Below, in pieces: positions 1 to 7,126 of a stretch of 42,206 nt of DNA. This stretch comes from Erysipelotrichaceae bacterium (lineage in GTDB: Bacteria > Bacillota_I > Bacilli_A > Erysipelotrichales > Erysipelotrichaceae): the NCBI GenBank assembly GCA_012516665.1, contig JAAYWN010000095.1, forward strand, positions 1 through 42,206, read 5' to 3'. Numbering within the stretch: position 1 is the first letter of the stretch; every line of letters begins with the position of its first letter. The position numbers and the translations under genes were made by a program. A model generated the notes under the pieces. It saw nothing but the letters and a program-made list of their open reading frames with translations. It was not told the origin of the DNA and did no database searches.

Positions 1-1
1 A

Positions 2-88
2 GAACGTCGCAAGGGATATGGATATCCGGATGATGAATACTTCTTCCTAAGACTGATGGATGCCAGCAGAAGAAAGCAGATTTACTGA
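2..88 (+). CDS. C-terminal end of an unrecognised protein (partial)
   Basis: An open frame enters from the left edge and ends at TGA 86-88, giving 28 residues that end in DASRRKQIY. The tail is rich in aromatic and basic residues. It is too short to assign to a family, and I do not recognise it. The frame carries no internal stop, and the region after it holds no other ORF before the tRNA, so it is probably the end of a real gene, but coding is not proven. Confidence 0.35.
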   Translation, partial: ERRKGYGYPDDEYFFLRLMDASRRKQIY

Positions 89-157
89 TCACCATCTTAC
101 ACAGAAATTAGTACAGACCCAAAAAAAACCGCTTTTAACCGACTTTTTGTCATTAAG

Positions 158-228
158 AGCAGGCGACGGGAATCGAACCCGCGTATTCAGCTTGGGAAGC
201 TGACATTCGACCATTGAATTACACCTGC
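158..228 (-). tRNA. tRNA-Gly (anticodon CCC)
   Basis: The reverse complement folds as a 71-nt tRNA. The acceptor GCAGGTG pairs with CGCCTGC (one G-U), the anticodon arm is TCAGC-TTCCCAA-GCTGA, and the T loop is TTCGATT. The anticodon at 34-36 is CCC, and the discriminator base is U, as usual for tRNA-Gly. The 3' CCA is not encoded and must be added by the CCA-adding enzyme. The gene lies antisense to the track's mutY ORF start at 214. Confidence 0.95.
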
Positions 229-236
229 GCAGTACT

Positions 237-242
237 ATTATA
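237..242 (-). promoter_or_regulatory. -10 element of the tRNA-Gly promoter
   Basis: A perfect TATAAT on the minus strand sits 8 bases before the mature 5' end of tRNA-Gly, the distance expected for a short tRNA leader. The best -35 at 17-bp spacing (TAGGAA) is weak. Confidence 0.5.
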
Positions 243-273
243 CCCAAAACATGAAGATTTTCCTATTCCAACG

Positions 274-279
274 TATAAT
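274..279 (+). promoter_or_regulatory. TATAAT directly upstream of the mutY start
   Basis: A perfect TATAAT ends 6 bases before ATG 286. Transcription from it would start at or next to the ATG, giving a leaderless mRNA. No Shine-Dalgarno sequence precedes this ATG, which agrees with that reading. No good -35 is visible. Confidence 0.4.
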
Positions 280-285
280 AATTTC

Positions 286-1356
286 ATGACAGCGATGAAA
301 GAAAAAACAGCAGAGGATATTGTTCTCTGGTATACAGCAAATAAACGCAGTCTTCCTTGGCGCGATACAGGGAATCCCTATCACGTTTGGATCAGCGAGA
401 TCATGCTGCAGCAGACAAGGATCGAAGCTGTCAGGCCGAAGTATCTTTCTTTTATGCAAGAGCTTCCTTCAATATCTGCTTTAGCAGAGTGTGAAGATGA
501 TCATCTGATGCGGCTATGGGAAGGTTTGGGCTATTACTCCAGAGCACGGAATCTGAAAAAATGTGCGCTGATCCTTGTACAAAAATATCACAGCCAGCTG
601 CCAATCAGCTTCAATGAGCTGCTGAAACTGCCAGGCATCGGTCCCTATACCGCCGGTGCCATCAGTTCAATCGCATTTGATCAGGCTGTTCCTGCGGTTG
701 ATGGCAATGTACTGCGGGTTCTGGCAAGACTGTTTGCCGTAAAAGAAGATGTTCGCAGCGATGCTGTCAGAAAAGAACTTCTGGATACGATCAATGATCT
801 CTATCAGAAGATACACCCCTCTGGGTTCTTTGCCTCTTTCAATCAGGGACTGATGGAGATTGGGGAGACTGTATGCATGCCAAATGGTGTGCCGCATTGC
901 TGTGAATGCCCTTTGCAGAATACTTGCAGAACACAGAAAGAAAAGCTCTGGGAGAGCATTCCCTACCGTTCTAAGCTCAAGGAAAGAAAGATCATTCACA
1001 GGACCCTGCTGATTCTAAGAGATGGCGATTCTTTTCTGCTCCATAAAAGAGATGAGACAGGACTGCTTGCAGGTCTCTATGAATTTATCGGTATCGACCA
1101 GTTCATAAGTGAAAAAGAGGCACTGAAATATACGGAAAAGATCGGAGCTGTTCCATTGCGGATCTCTCACCTGCCGGATGCGAAGCATATCTTTACCCAT
1201 CTTGAATGGCATATGCATGCATATGAGATACAGGTCGAAGAGATCGAACACTTAAATATCGCAGGCTGTGTCTCGGCAGACAAAAAGGAACTCGCCTCTT
1301 TAGCGATTCCTTCTGCTTTTAAAACATATATTCAATGGTATGCATTAAGAGACTAA
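286..1356 (+). CDS. mutY: Adenine DNA glycosylase MutY
   Basis: MutY excises adenine mispaired with 8-oxoguanine or guanine in base excision repair. The N-terminal half is a helix-hairpin-helix glycosylase: SEIMLQQTR holds the catalytic Glu, LPGIGPYTAGA is the HhH motif, and VDGNVLRV carries the catalytic Asp. A [4Fe-4S] site follows as C-x7-C-x2-C-x5-C (CMPNGVPHCCECPLQNTC). The C-terminal 130 or so residues form the NUDIX-like domain that recognises 8-oxoG. The track starts at 214, but that ATG lies inside the tRNA-Gly gene on the other strand. ATG 286 (or 295) matches the usual MutY N-terminus and gives about 356 residues. There is no clear ribosome binding site. The stop overlaps the stop of the convergent DUF4357-like gene. 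Confidence 0.95.
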   Translation: MTAMKEKTAEDIVLWYTANKRSLPWRDTGNPYHVWISEIMLQQTRIEAVRPKYLSFMQELPSISALAECEDDHLMRLWEGLGYYSRARNLKKCALILVQKYHSQLPISFNELLKLPGIGPYTAGAISSIAFDQAVPAVDGNVLRVLARLFAVKEDVRSDAVRKELLDTINDLYQKIHPSGFFASFNQGLMEIGETVCMPNGVPHCCECPLQNTCRTQKEKLWESIPYRSKLKERKIIHRTLLILRDGDSFLLHKRDETGLLAGLYEFIGIDQFISEKEALKYTEKIGAVPLRISHLPDAKHIFTHLEWHMHAYEIQVEEIEHLNIAGCVSADKKELASLAIPSAFKTYIQWYALRD

Positions 1357-2036
1357 TGTCTTGGCTTCTGCTTAGGATTTGTCTTGATGCTCTGCCCCAT
1401 GCCGGCAAAGCGGACATACGCTGCAGCAGCCACTTTTTCGCCCTCTTTGACTGCTTCATTTCCCTGCGGACGGATGCCGCGCGGATTTCTTGGGTCCCGG
1501 CGCTTGGATGATTTCCCCTTGCTGTAAGGGCTCGTCTTCGTATTGCTGTGAGAAGCAGGCTGTTTTTTATCAGTCTGTTTTTTATTGATCTGCTTTTTGG
1601 TTCCCTTAGTAGATTTCACAGCGACCGGCTTCTTCACTGGATGCTTCTTTTTACTGACCGATGCATTTTCTTCGGATGCAGATGCTTTTTTGGCCGGCTT
1701 CTTTCTCTGTGTTTTCTTAGCTTCTGTCTTATGCCAAGCGGCTGTATTGTCTCCCCCGCGGTGCAATAGGAAACTGGCTGCCTCATTCAGATCACGGAAC
1801 GTATAGTTCTTTGCAAAGCTGGCTCTGCCATTTTCTGTTTCCTCAAGAACACCTTCTTCTTTCAGATGCGTATATACAGCTCTCATCTTTGAAGCTTCTT
1901 TTCCGCCATATGCTTTCATGACTGTTCCTGCAAGCACTTCGGTCTTTCCATCCGAATATACATTGCTTTTTCCATTGACCGTAGGTGTATGTAAAAACAT
2001 GCGAGCAACGGACTCCTCTTTTTCATTCTGTTTCAT
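1353..2036 (-). CDS. DUF4357-like protein with long Lys-rich basic tail
   Basis: This is a 227-residue protein in two parts. Residues 1-100 or so (VNGKSNVYSDGKTEVLAGT ... LNEAASFLLHRGGDNTAAWH) resemble the DUF4357 module, whose pattern is a 'G...VLAGS' core followed by 'AA.fl.G...n....W'. Residues 105-227 are low complexity, rich in Lys, Ser and Pro, and strongly basic, as in proteins that bind nucleic acid non-specifically. DUF4357 is often attached to DNA-related proteins, so DNA or RNA binding is a reasonable inference, but no function is established. The gene has its own promoter (2149-2177) and about 105 bases of 5' leader. Its stop codon overlaps that of convergent mutY. Confidence 0.75.
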   Translation of the reverse strand: MKQNEKEESVARMFLHTPTVNGKSNVYSDGKTEVLAGTVMKAYGGKEASKMRAVYTHLKEEGVLEETENGRASFAKNYTFRDLNEAASFLLHRGGDNTAAWHKTEAKKTQRKKPAKKASASEENASVSKKKHPVKKPVAVKSTKGTKKQINKKQTDKKQPASHSNTKTSPYSKGKSSKRRDPRNPRGIRPQGNEAVKEGEKVAAAAYVRFAGMGQSIKTNPKQKPRH

Positions 2037-2148
2037 CTATATATTCAATATCCTTTCATCGATCATCTGATGGATGATCTTTATTTTCTCCTGAAACTTT
2101 TCTGTCTCGAGAATCTATCTCTGTACTATTGGTACATGCGACTGTCCT

Positions 2149-2177
2149 ATTATAGTTGGCACATCTCTATTTTGCAA
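2149..2177 (-). promoter_or_regulatory. Promoter of the DUF4357-like gene
   Basis: On the minus strand TTGCAA (2172-2177), a 17-base spacer and TATAAT (2149-2154). The rest of the 2037-2307 gap holds the leader of this gene, with a perfect GATCATC/GATGATC inverted repeat about 25 bases before the start codon, and the opposing tRNA promoter. Confidence 0.65.
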
Positions 2178-2260
2178 AAAAGTACAAAGCTCTAAAAATC
2201 TGAACAGATCAGATTGGTGCAGAGATCGATCAAATTTTATCCATCAGAATATGCACATTT

Positions 2261-2290
2261 TTGTTGCGTTTGAGATGGGTACGTGATAAT
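2261..2290 (+). promoter_or_regulatory. Promoter of the tRNA-Glu/tRNA-Trp pair
   Basis: TTGTTG (2261-2266), 18 bases, then GATAAT (2285-2290), ending 17 bases before tRNA-Glu. TATACT at 2290-2295 is an alternative -10. Only one terminator follows the two tRNAs, so they are probably one transcript. Confidence 0.4.
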
Positions 2291-2307
2291 ATACTTGAGC
2301 ACGACAT

Positions 2308-2381
2308 GGCGAGTTGGTGAAGTGGCTTAACACACCGCCCTTTCACGGCGGCATTCACGGGTCCGAATCCCGTACTCGTCA
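2308..2381 (+). tRNA. tRNA-Glu (anticodon TTC)
   Basis: A 74-nt cloverleaf. The acceptor GGCGAGT pairs with ACTCGTC, the anticodon arm is CCGCC-CTTTCAC-GGCGG with anticodon TTC, and the T arm is CGGG-TCCGAAT-CCCG. CCA is not encoded. Confidence 0.95.
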
Positions 2382-2391
2382 CTTTTTTCTT

Positions 2392-2462
2392 AGGGGTATC
2401 GTACAATGGTAGTACATCGGTCTCCAAAACCGCTGATGGGAGTTCGATTCTCTCTACCCCTG
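2392..2462 (+). tRNA. tRNA-Trp (anticodon CCA)
   Basis: A 71-nt cloverleaf. The acceptor AGGGGTA pairs with TACCCCT, the anticodon loop CTCCAAA gives anticodon CCA, and the discriminator is G. It lies 10 bases after tRNA-Glu. CCA is not encoded at the 3' end. Confidence 0.94.
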
Positions 2463-2470
2463 CCTCTAAT

Positions 2471-2493
2471 ACCGCACTAGATGCGGTTTTTTT
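2471..2493 (+). terminator. Intrinsic terminator of the tRNA pair
   Basis: ACCGCA-CTAGA-TGCGGT is a perfect 6-bp stem followed by seven T, starting 9 bases after tRNA-Trp. Confidence 0.85.
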
Positions 2494-2504
2494 ATGTTTT
2501 CTTT

Positions 2505-3005
2505 TCAGTGACTTATCAAATGCAGGATTGTTTCTTTTACCACCGGCGGATCAAGCGGCTTGCTGAGATGGGCATTCATGCCATAGCTCTTTGATCTTTG
2601 AATATCTTCTTCAAAAGCATTGGCCGTCATCGCAATCACCGGAATTGTCTTGGCATCTGAACGCCGAGAGCTCCTGATCTTGGCTGCGGCAGCATAGCCA
2701 TCCATGACCGGCATCATAATATCCATCATTATAAGATCGAACTGTCCAACAGACGAGCCAAGGAACTGATCAACTGCTTCCATGCCATTCTCTGCTCTCC
2801 AGACAGAAGCACCGGCATTCTTCATCATATGTTCAACGATCATAGAATTTATCGCCTGATCTTCGGCAATCAGGACATTTTTGCCTTTCAGATATTCATC
2901 TTGATTTGACCCGATTTTTTTCTTTATGATCAGTGTTTCAAATTCCTCATACAGAGAAGTGCGGAAGATCGGTCCATACATCACCATATCTGCCCCTGCA
3001 TCCAA
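2505..3005 (-). CDS. Receiver-domain part of a split hybrid histidine kinase
   Basis: This 166-residue frame starts with the end of a degenerate receiver (DAGADMVMYGPIF). It continues into a complete response-regulator receiver: acidic pocket VLIAEDQ, phosphoacceptor Asp in LIMMDIMMPVMDG, switch Thr in AMTANAF, and Lys in LSKPLD. No DNA-binding output domain follows. It overlaps the end of the upstream kinase ORF in another frame. Adding one A to the A7 run (3009-3015) fuses the two into a product of about 750 residues reading EEKKYLDAGADM, the normal layout of a hybrid sensor kinase. Separate expression is unlikely because no ribosome binding site precedes ATG 3005. Confidence 0.8.
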   Translation of the reverse strand: MDAGADMVMYGPIFRTSLYEEFETLIIKKKIGSNQDEYLKGKNVLIAEDQAINSMIVEHMMKNAGASVWRAENGMEAVDQFLGSSVGQFDLIMMDIMMPVMDGYAAAAKIRSSRRSDAKTIPVIAMTANAFEEDIQRSKSYGMNAHLSKPLDPPVVKETILHLISH

Positions 3006-4750
3006 ATATTTTTTTCTTCATTGATATCGCTGTCTTGGCAATTAAAGATCAAGGAAGAGGCAGGATACCGCTTTCTGAGTGCTTGGATCGTTTCGGTCTG
3101 CTTTGCCAGCGCTCTGCAAAGAATGACATCATACTGTTTCTCTGCGCCCAGCTGAGAGGACAGAATATCCTCACTGCTGCAGATATCATAAGGATATGCA
3201 TCGTCCGTATGCGGCATACAGATGATCGAACGATCCATCGGTCTATCGCACACCATCAGCAAGGACATTTCCTTTACATCATCAAATTTTTCCAGCATAG
3301 ACGCTTCATCTGCGATGCTAAGCGGAAGCGATACGATAAAAGTTGAGCCCATTCCCTTTTCAGAGATCACTTTGACAGTCCCATGCATCGCACTTACAAT
3401 ATCACGCACAATGGTAAGACCAAGGCCAGTCCCTTCCACGGGATTGACCGTTGTCTTGACTTCTCTGACAAATGGTTCAAATATCTTATTCTGAAGATCT
3501 TTATCAATACCGATGCCCGTATCCGTACAGGACATCGTCAAAAGAGCAGTATGGCCATCCGCAGCTCTTTTTTCTTCTACTTTTAAAATAATCTTTCCTT
3601 CTGAAGGCGTATACTTGACCGCATTGCTGAGAATATTTACCAAGATCTGATGCATCCGCGGCATATCGCCAAGATAGAATTCGTCCTGGATCCCTTCCGT
3701 CTGCAAAGAAAGTTCCTGCTTCTTAGCACTTGCCAATGGCCAGATAATGCGCATTGTCTCTGACAGGAGATCCGGCAGAATAAATTCCGTTTCACTGATG
3801 CTCATTTTTCCGCTTTCGATCATCGATAGATCAAGCACATCATTGACTAAAGAAAGCAGATGCTTTGATGAAGTCTTTACCACATTCAGATTCTGCAATG
3901 CCTGTTTCCGATCGTCTATTTTTTCCATTGCAATATCTGTCATACCGACGATTGCATTGAGCGGTGTCCGTATATCATGCGACATGGAAGAAAGAAAATC
4001 GGACTTTGATGCATTGGCTTTCTCAGCTGCTTTCTTTGCCAGTTCTGTTTCTGCCATGGCTTTCTGGAGTTCATCATTCTTCTGATGCAGTTCGTCGCTC
4101 TGTTCAAGGTAGGAAACAACATAGATGATCAATAATGACAGCGTAATAGCAGGATACAGCAGGACATAATCCTTGACAAAGATCTGCAGAATCGTAGAAA
4201 CAGCTGGGAAAAAGCCATACATGATCAAAGCAATCACATTATTTTCCATCTCTTTGCTTTCAATTGCAATATAGATGATCACAATCAGGATAATGCAGAG
4301 CATGAATATCTGATTGAACACATAATAGGGACCTCTGACATGAAAACCATTCATTGTGCTGAAATAGGAACCATTGAAAATGGACAGAAAATCAAGACAT
4401 ACCGCAGCTGTGCAGATCACGCGGATAGCCGTCCGCAGCCCTATCTTTTGTTTATTGTTTTTCTGTAAAATGGCAAAAGAATATTCACCAAAGAGCTCGC
4501 TCAGGACAGCACCGCCTGCATAGCATACGCCGACAAAGATATTGTTCCACAATGAATATTCCGGCTTGCCATCCACCAGAATATAAGCAATATACGAAAT
4601 AATGATAATCGCATTTAGAAAACCCATCACTCCCAGGAGATGGTTCTTCAGACTGTATTCTGCATGCCGGTTGGCAATCACATTGCATATCTGCAATGTG
4701 ATCGTAATCAGCAGACAGTATAATTCAATAAGAAGATTTGCCTCAGACAT
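2981..4750 (-). CDS. Hybrid sensor histidine kinase, sensor and kinase part (frame broken near 3' end)
   Basis: A membrane sensor kinase. The N-terminal 220 or so residues contain about seven hydrophobic segments. A coiled-coil linker (LHQKNDELQKAMAETELAKK) leads into a HisKA domain with the phosphorylated His in SHDIRTPLNAIVG. A HATPase_c domain follows, with N box ILSNAVKYTP, G1 DTGIGID, F box IFEPF and G2 GTGLGL. After that comes a degenerate receiver lacking a clear phosphoacceptor. The frame then ends early (KNIWMQGQIW) because of the A7 run. The first codon in the track is TTG; ATG 4750, 7 bases after GGGG, is the better start. The signal sensed is unknown. The gene stands alone between the tRNAs and the Gx/NusG pair. 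Confidence 0.85.
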   Translation of the reverse strand: MSEANLLIELYCLLITITLQICNVIANRHAEYSLKNHLLGVMGFLNAIIIISYIAYILVDGKPEYSLWNNIFVGVCYAGGAVLSELFGEYSFAILQKNNKQKIGLRTAIRVICTAAVCLDFLSIFNGSYFSTMNGFHVRGPYYVFNQIFMLCIILIVIIYIAIESKEMENNVIALIMYGFFPAVSTILQIFVKDYVLLYPAITLSLLIIYVVSYLEQSDELHQKNDELQKAMAETELAKKAAEKANASKSDFLSSMSHDIRTPLNAIVGMTDIAMEKIDDRKQALQNLNVVKTSSKHLLSLVNDVLDLSMIESGKMSISETEFILPDLLSETMRIIWPLASAKKQELSLQTEGIQDEFYLGDMPRMHQILVNILSNAVKYTPSEGKIILKVEEKRAADGHTALLTMSCTDTGIGIDKDLQNKIFEPFVREVKTTVNPVEGTGLGLTIVRDIVSAMHGTVKVISEKGMGSTFIVSLPLSIADEASMLEKFDDVKEMSLLMVCDRPMDRSIICMPHTDDAYPYDICSSEDILSSQLGAEKQYDVILCRALAKQTETIQALRKRYPASSLIFNCQDSDINEEKNIWMQGQIW

Positions 4751-4832
4751 ATTCAAGCCCCAATTCTATCTGAAATCTTAAACATCTTTATGAATTGTAT
4801 CATCAGGTGCCATGATCAGCTGCTCATACATC

Positions 4833-4855
4833 AAAAGTGAGAATACTTCTATTCT
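4833..4855 (-). terminator. Probable terminator after the Gx-transporter gene
   Basis: On the minus strand AGAATA-GAAG-TATTCT is a perfect 6-bp stem followed by CACTTTT. It overlaps the stop region of the Gx gene. The stem is AT-rich, so strength is uncertain. Confidence 0.4.
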
Positions 4856-5358
4856 GCTTTTTTTAACGGCTTGACTCTTTCCGTAGTTATCTTGGCAATA
4901 AAGCCCGTTGCTAAGCCTGTCGGAATTGACAATGCCAGAAAATAGGGAAGAATTGCCGCAATCAATGGCTGCATATAGAATAGCATAACGATGATCACCT
5001 GACCGGTACTGTGACCGATAGCGCTCATGACCGAAGTGAACATCAGGGAAGAATGCAGTTTATTCATCAGGATCAGGATCAAAGTGGAGATCAGCACACC
5101 GCCAAAACTGATCCAGAAGGCAGAGCCGAAGATGCGGCCGGAAAGAAGATTGCCTATCATGACACGCATGATATTGACAATGATCATTTCTTTTACACCT
5201 AAGATCTTCAGGGTCACCAAGGCAATGATATTGGCAAGACCGATGCGAAAGACGCCGAAGAGCGGCGGGATCATGGCGGTCTCTAAAAGATTCAGCGTGA
5301 TTGCCATCGCGCTTAAAAGGGCAAGATAGGTAAAATGTCTTGTCTGATTCATGCTCAT
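4849..5358 (-). CDS. Gx transporter family membrane protein
   Basis: A 169-residue, mostly hydrophobic protein with about five membrane segments, similar to the Gx-transporter family (older name 'heptaprenyl diphosphate synthase component I'). The segment PPLFGVFRIGLANIIALV is typical of that family, which resembles the S components of ECF vitamin transporters. Its start overlaps the stop of the NusG-domain-II gene as ATGA, and GGGAGC precedes it, so the two are translationally coupled. The same pairing occurs in many Bacillota and, from memory, resembles the eetA/eetB pair of flavin-based extracellular electron transfer loci. None of the other genes of such a locus is in this window. Substrate unknown. 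Confidence 0.8.
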   Translation of the reverse strand: MSMNQTRHFTYLALLSAMAITLNLLETAMIPPLFGVFRIGLANIIALVTLKILGVKEMIIVNIMRVMIGNLLSGRIFGSAFWISFGGVLISTLILILMNKLHSSLMFTSVMSAIGHSTGQVIIVMLFYMQPLIAAILPYFLALSIPTGLATGFIAKITTERVKPLKKAE

Positions 5359-5786
5359 GAATTGCTCCCGAGATAATTCAAAGCAACATCATATGTGCAT
5401 ATAATGATGTTATTCGGAATACAGGTGATCGGAACCATGTTCGTGCCATCATCCCATCCCATCTGTTCGCAGTTGTGATTCGGGCAGTCTACTTTGGACA
5501 CGCACCATTTATTATCCTTGACCGTGATCGTCATCTGGCCGTAATCGCCGGTCAGTGTGTACATATCATCAACCCCGGAATCGAACCAAAGTTCTGCTTC
5601 ATTGCCATGAATAGCAGCGACCCACTGTCCCTTTGCCTGTTCCGTCGGCATGCCAGAGACTGTTCCGTCTGAAGCCTGTTCATCTGTTTTTGCTTTATTC
5701 TGTGCTTTGACCATATTCATGATCAGGATGGCAGCTGCCGCAGCAGCAGCAATGATCACAATGATCCATATTTCCTTCTTTTTCAT
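5355..5786 (-). CDS. NusG domain II-containing exported protein
   Basis: A 143-residue protein with an N-terminal signal anchor (KKEIWIIVIIAAAAAAAILI) and an extracellular beta-rich domain matching the NusG_II family: WFDSG ... QMTITVKDNKWCVSKVDCPNHNC ... ITCIPNNIIICT. The Cys residues in VDCPNHNCEQMG are characteristic. Despite the name, it lacks the NusG N-terminal and KOW domains and is not a transcription factor. It is the first gene of a two-gene unit with the Gx transporter. An extended -10 (TGATATAAT, 5794-5799) lies only 7 bases before the ATG. GAGGG is 1 base from the ATG, too close for a normal ribosome binding site, so the message may be leaderless. Confidence 0.8.
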   Translation of the reverse strand: MKKKEIWIIVIIAAAAAAAILIMNMVKAQNKAKTDEQASDGTVSGMPTEQAKGQWVAAIHGNEAELWFDSGVDDMYTLTGDYGQMTITVKDNKWCVSKVDCPNHNCEQMGWDDGTNMVPITCIPNNIIICTYDVALNYLGSNS

Positions 5787-5811
5787 GCCCTCGATTATAT
5801 CACATCAGCCA

Positions 5812-5840
5812 TGAAAAACAGTGAACATTGCAGTTCACTG
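5812..5840 (-). terminator. Terminator of the aromatic operon
   Basis: On the minus strand CAGTGAAC-TGCAAT-GTTCACTG is a perfect 8-bp stem followed by TTTTTC. It overlaps the aroQ stop codon. It separates the aro operon from the NusG-II/Gx pair. Confidence 0.85.
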
Positions 5841-6281
5841 CTTCTTAAGTGCTTTTAAGATCTCATCTGCCGCATGGATATACCCCTGTACGCCTTCTCC
5901 TTTGATCTGTGCCAGACAGTACGGTGCTTCATAGGAGATATGCCGGAATTTTTCTCTTGTGCTGATATCGCTGATATGGACCTCTACGACTGGCAGCGGT
6001 GCAACTGCTTTGACGGCATCCGCCAAAGCAATACTGGTATGTGTATAGGCACCGGGATTGATCACCACACCATCATATTTTTTAAAATATGCCTCCTGGA
6101 TCCAATCAACAAGATCTCCCTCATGATTGGACTGTCGGCAATCCGCTTCTGTGCTGCGCTTGGCCAGTTCCTTCTGGATCATAGCTATCATATCTGCGTA
6201 GCTCATTGTTCCATAGATGCCCGGTTCCCGGATCCCTACCATATTCAGATTCGGGCCATTGATGATCATTATCTTTGTCAT
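5835..6281 (-). CDS. aroQ: Type II 3-dehydroquinate dehydratase
   Basis: This enzyme removes water from 3-dehydroquinate to give 3-dehydroshikimate, step three of the shikimate pathway. The 148 residues match the small dodecameric type II enzyme in length and motifs: INGPNLNMVG at the N-terminus, the lid Tyr in GIYG, QSNHEGDLVDWI, the catalytic His region NPGAYTHTSIALADA, and EVHISDISTREKFRHISY. It is the last gene of the operon. Its ATG overlaps the tyrA stop (ATGA), and a strong terminator follows immediately. The loop 'SDISTRE' differs from the common 'SNIHARE' but keeps the Arg. Confidence 0.95.
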   Translation of the reverse strand: MTKIMIINGPNLNMVGIREPGIYGTMSYADMIAMIQKELAKRSTEADCRQSNHEGDLVDWIQEAYFKKYDGVVINPGAYTHTSIALADAVKAVAPLPVVEVHISDISTREKFRHISYEAPYCLAQIKGEGVQGYIHAADEILKALKKQ

Positions 6282-7126
6282 GATTTATCAAACTTCTTTC
6301 TTCTTTCCGTCGATTGGATCATTTTTTCTTTCATGCCTTCTGTATCATTCTCCGCCAAGAGATCGCGGAAACGCAGAAGTTCCTGTGAGAATTCATTGAT
6401 CTCCCGGATCAGATTGTCCTTGTTCAGTTCAAACAATTCGGGCCACATATCTTCATTGATCTTAGCAATCCTCGTCAGATCGCGGAAACTGTCACCGGTA
6501 TAATCCACCAAGTGCGTATTATCACTGACATTCATTAAGGACACAGCAATGACATGCGTCAATTGAGAAAGGAAACCGATCATACGATCATGTTCTTCCG
6601 CCGTCAGCTGCGCGATCTTTGTAAAGCCCAGGATCTCGGCCAGCTGATGCGCTGAAGCAATTGCTTCTGGGGTATTTTCTGCGGTTGGTACAATAATGAA
6701 ATTGGCATTGGCAAAACGTGCTGCATCTGCATATTGGATCCCTTTGAACTCCCTGCCGGCCATCGGGTGACAGGCAATAAATTCCACATCTTCTCTTAAT
6801 TCCGCATTGATATCACGGATGATCTCACGCTTGATGCCAGTCACATCGCTCAGCAGTGCTCCTGTTTTAAAGTATTTCTGATTCTCTTTCACCCACTGTA
6901 CAAACACATGAGGATAGAGGCATGAAATAACGATATCTGCTTTTTGAATAAGAGAACTGTCCGTGCCGCCTTCAGCGATCCAATGATTCTTCATTGCATA
7001 CTGAATTGCTTCTTCATCAATGTCTATACCGATGCAGCAGTATCCTTTTTTTGACAGGGCCTGAACATAGCTTCCGCCCAGGACACCTAAGCCTACAATG
7101 GCAAATTTTGTATCTGGTTCAATCAT
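6278..7126 (-). CDS. tyrA: Prephenate dehydrogenase
   Basis: This enzyme oxidatively decarboxylates prephenate to 4-hydroxyphenylpyruvate with NAD(P)+ and commits the pathway to tyrosine. The Rossmann motif GLGVLGGSY is near the N-terminus, and CHPMAGRE and LSQLTHVIAVSL are the substrate and catalytic motifs, including the His in SQLTH. At 282 residues it has no C-terminal ACT domain and no fused chorismate mutase, so feedback control is more likely to lie elsewhere. It overlaps aroA by 8 bases and aroQ by 4. Confidence 0.94.
   Translation of the reverse strand: MIEPDTKFAIVGLGVLGGSYVQALSKKGYCCIGIDIDEEAIQYAMKNHWIAEGGTDSSLIQKADIVISCLYPHVFVQWVKENQKYFKTGALLSDVTGIKREIIRDINAELREDVEFIACHPMAGREFKGIQYADAARFANANFIIVPTAENTPEAIASAHQLAEILGFTKIAQLTAEEHDRMIGFLSQLTHVIAVSLMNVSDNTHLVDYTGDSFRDLTRIAKINEDMWPELFELNKDNLIREINEFSQELLRFRDLLAENDTEGMKEKMIQSTERRKKFDKS

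Noticed and set aside
131-157. Terminator after tRNA-Gly
   Set aside because: The T-rich run is there, but the neighbouring CCGCTTTT and CCGACTTTT are direct, not inverted, repeats, so no stable stem forms.
214-285. N-terminal extension of mutY from ATG 214
   Set aside because: The ATG lies within tRNA-Gly on the other strand and the extra 24 residues do not belong to the MutY family.
2230-2427. 65-residue ORF on the minus strand
   Set aside because: It runs antisense across tRNA-Glu and part of tRNA-Trp, and cannot be a real gene.
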